Shown here: positions 57,611-64,000 of the stretch, piece by piece
How positions within the stretch are numbered: position 1 is the stretch's first letter
Layout of the letters: every line of letters starts with the position of its first letter
NCBI GenBank assembly: GCA_017979445.1
Contig: CM030705.1
Coordinates: 11,260,679 to 11,324,678, forward strand
DNA length: 64,000 nucleotides
DNA from: Akebia trifoliata
Lineage: Eukaryota > Streptophyta > Magnoliopsida > Ranunculales > Lardizabalaceae
Reading direction: 5' to 3'
Notes under the pieces: model-generated
The model's database searches: none
Told to the model about the DNA's origin: nothing
Seen by the model: only the letters and a program-made list of their open reading frames with translations
Program-made: the position numbers and the translations under genes

Positions 57611-58350
57611 GAGTAGAAAATGTTTTGTGAGGACAATTAAGAGAGAGGAAAAATAGTTGTGGGGGGTAACTAAGAGTGGAATTTTTCCCCTGGAGACAAT
57701 AATGATAGATTTTTTTATCTGTTGCTAAAATCTATCGCAATAGCTCATTAATCCATAGACTTTGAAAATTCTTGTGGGGGCAAGTCCCCCCCCAACCCGC
57801 CATTGATAATGACTTCATGAATCTCCTTTTCATTTTCATCGCAAATCTATTTGTTCATTTTCCTTTCAAAATTTATTGCATATTATTACGAATGCTAGAA
57901 AACACTAAAATTGATGCTAAAGCTAAAGTGATTTAGGAAAATCTATGATTTTTCTATCATAAATCTGTTGACTTCAAGCACTTCAACATTTATTATAAAT
58001 TAATTTTAATCTATTCAACCTTATTTCAAATTCAAATCAGGTTCTTATTTGATGGTTGAAGTAGAAAAAAAAATCTTAAAGGTTGAATATGAGGCCTGTG
58101 ACAAAGTTGGAAAGTAAAACATAAATAATAATAATAATAATAATATATTTTATTGATTTAACCACTTTTGAAGGAGTTGGACTTCTATATATCTTATCTC
58201 TTCGAGGATGCAAAACCTCATAAAAAATTTATCTGAAATATTTATTCTTCCTTTCTTTAACGTAAATTTATTTAATTATCCTTATTTATTACCTAGTTCT
58301 TAAGGATAAGATTAAAATGTAAATCAATCAAATCTTTATTAGATAAAATA
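57611..58350. other. Intergenic sequence, no gene recognised
   Basis: A segment at 57615-57740 (gggtaactaagagtggaattt, then gacaataatgatag) is close to the complement of 28240-28345, so it is a dispersed repeat. AAT microsatellite at 58125-58145. Confidence 0.4.
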
Positions 58351-58357
58351 TCGTTTG

Positions 58358-58479
58358 GAGGGATTCTATTGCCACACCAACTTTTATTGAGAGCATTCTA
58401 ATTCATATGAAATCACCAAAGATTAGCACACATCTTGAGGTGCTCCTAGTTACATTTAGTGTGGCAATAACAACTCTCC
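58358..58479. mobile_element. MITE family F, copy 5
   Basis: gagggattctattgccacac on the left and gtgtggcaataacaactctc on the right. The best-preserved TIRs of the family after the copy at 25927. Confidence 0.75.
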
Positions 58480-58504
58480 ATCATTTGTTAAAACTAATAA
58501 CTAA

Positions 58505-58620
58505 TGTTTGACGGTGCCAACTTGGTAAAGATCGAGAATGTTTTTGAGTTCAAATCCTATTGAACTCTCCTTCACCTCTATTGGGTAGTGACTACTAATT
58601 CTTGTTTCCGTAATGTTGTG
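58505..58620 (+). mobile_element. tRNA-derived SINE (family E)
   Basis: gtgccaacttggtaaagatc, gagttcaaatcctattgaac, then ctccttcacctctattggg. Same order as the copy at 45785. It lies 26 bp from MITE family F copy 5. Confidence 0.6.
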
Positions 58621-59515
58621 GCTAAATCCCAAGTCACACATGAAAAATTGATTATTGAAATTAATTCTTTCCAATAACAAATAAATTAATTCTAACAACT
58701 AAATCTTAAGAACATGTTGCAAAGTAAAAATAAGTAACAAGAACGAAAATAGAGAAATGATCACAACCACAACACAAGATTTCCGTGATTCACTCACAAA
58801 GGGGTTACATCCATAGATAAGTAGAAATGCATTAATCAAGGAATAAATTATAAGAATGAAGATCTATAATACCTCCAACACTTAGATGAAACCCACTAAA
58901 TCTTTACATTCAACTCTAATAAGAATTCAAACAAGAAATCTCAATCCCACTTCCGTTATTATAAACTCGTAACAACAATGTAATAATCACTCTTAAGAAC
59001 TTTGAATTTCTAGATTTTATAAGAAATGAAAAATACATATAGAGACTCAATGATTTCTCACACTCTCTACAAAGAGAAAAAAACTCTTTTCTTACCCCTT
59101 TTTACAGACTTTAACAATCATTTGGGGACCCCTTTTGTTTCCCATAAGCTAATGAAAAAGACTTTACCCAAAATACCTTATATAAGTGGAAAAACTCATT
59201 AACCCTTACAAGCAAAAGATGGTGATTTTATATCACCAAACCTAATAAATAAATAAAACAAATCCTAAACAAAGAAATAAAATAAAATTTATCGAAGAAA
59301 TTGAAGATAATTGATTGTGAAAGAAATGTAAGGGGATTGCTTGCCTAAACAACAACAATAATAAAAAAGTGCTTAAAAGAAGAAAATAATAAATTACCGA
59401 AGAAGTTGAAGATGACTGATTTTTAAAGAAATACAAGGGAAAATCTTTCCCCCCAAAGAAGAGAGGTTATTTTACTACATGTTTTAAGATGAGGGTATTT
59501 AGGTCATTTCAAAAT
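58621..59515. other. Intergenic sequence upstream of MBD8
   Basis: AT-rich, no gene recognised. aattgaagataattgattgt at about 59300 and aagttgaagatgactgattt at about 59402 form a direct repeat of about 100-bp spacing. Confidence 0.4.
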
Positions 59516-59519
59516 AGTC

Positions 59520-59610
59520 TAATAGAGAAGACTGAGGTCAAACGAGGCATGTAATAGTTTAAGATAGAAGGGAGAGGGGTATCTTAAATATTCACCAAAA
59601 CATGGAGGAG
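59520..59610. repeat. Terminal fragment of TIR family D upstream of MBD8
   Basis: agagaagactgaggtcaaac, then ggggtatcttaaatattcac, in the same order and spacing as the right end of the element at 10590-11345 next to LDL1. It ends about 170 bp before the MBD8 start codon. Confidence 0.5.
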
Positions 59611-59622
59611 GGTGTTCCTAAA

Positions 59623-59704
59623 TCACCCGATTAAAGTTCTCTCTCTCTCTTCACCCGATTAAAGTTCTCTCTCTCTTCGTTTCTAGATCTCTCTCTCTCT
59701 CTCT
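59623..59704 (+). promoter_or_regulatory. Duplicated CT-rich leader of MBD8
   Basis: tcacccgattaaagttctct occurs twice back to back (59623 and 59651), each followed by a CT run, then a third CT run at 59687-59704. A pyrimidine patch just before the coding sequence fits a plant core promoter or 5' UTR. The function is inferred. Confidence 0.45.
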
Positions 59705-59779
59705 ACCAAATCTCAAAAGTTCTTAGTAGTTTTCGCGTGAAACGAAGCTGGGTCGTCTTCCTTGATTTTCTCCTTAAAA

Positions 59780-64000
<4,221 letters not shown>

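Overview
This window is nuclear DNA from a flowering plant, very probably a eudicot. Three widely conserved plant single-copy-type genes, all on the + strand, lie in AT-rich sequence full of LINEs, MITEs, SINEs, a TRIM-type LTR element and microsatellites. Introns have GT-AG borders and reach 5.4 kb, a nuclear tRNA-Tyr carries an intron, and there is a decayed insert of chloroplast DNA. I cannot name the species.

Layout. 1-6700: an L1-type LINE whose start lies outside the window, broken by stops and by two inserted inverted-repeat DNA elements (521-1314 and about 2200-4250). 6700-11350: no gene; a repeat that recurs in the MBD8 intron, two side-by-side palindromic MITEs, a (TA)n tract and a 0.75-kb element with long terminal inverted repeats that ends about 270 bp before the next gene. 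11617-14165: LDL1-type histone H3K4 demethylase (SWIRM plus amine oxidase), single exon, with a frameshift 67 codons before its natural end. 14600-18150: two more LINE remnants, one per strand. 18150-37900: gene desert with tandem repeats, SINE, PIF/Harbinger and hAT-like MITEs, a minisatellite and a chimeric plastid insert (atpI fragment joined to trnY) at 34896-35101. 37900-54110: QUA2/TSD2-type pectin methyltransferase, eight coding exons over 15.4 kb, with a one-base frameshift in exon 1; its introns hold a LINE, SINEs, a tandem TRIM, a related pair of MITEs and a three-level nested transposon. 54110-59500: intergenic, with tRNA-Tyr(GUA) and a PIF/Harbinger-like element carrying a large GGT/GCG repeat. 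59780-64000: MBD8-type methyl-CpG-binding-domain protein, two firm exons plus a possible third cut by the window edge; its 3.1-kb intron has LINE, SINE and microsatellite-tailed repeats.

The three genes are not a pathway: two act on chromatin (LDL1, MBD8) and one in Golgi pectin synthesis (QUA2). LDL1 and QUA2 are each exactly one base short of a full-length reading frame, while every QUA2 splice site is intact. One-base assembly errors or very recent mutations fit better than old pseudogenes. I found no convincing new multi-gene system. The most notable items are the two frameshifts, the chimeric plastid insert, the nested and tandem transposons, and several small unclassified repeat families that recur near or inside the genes.
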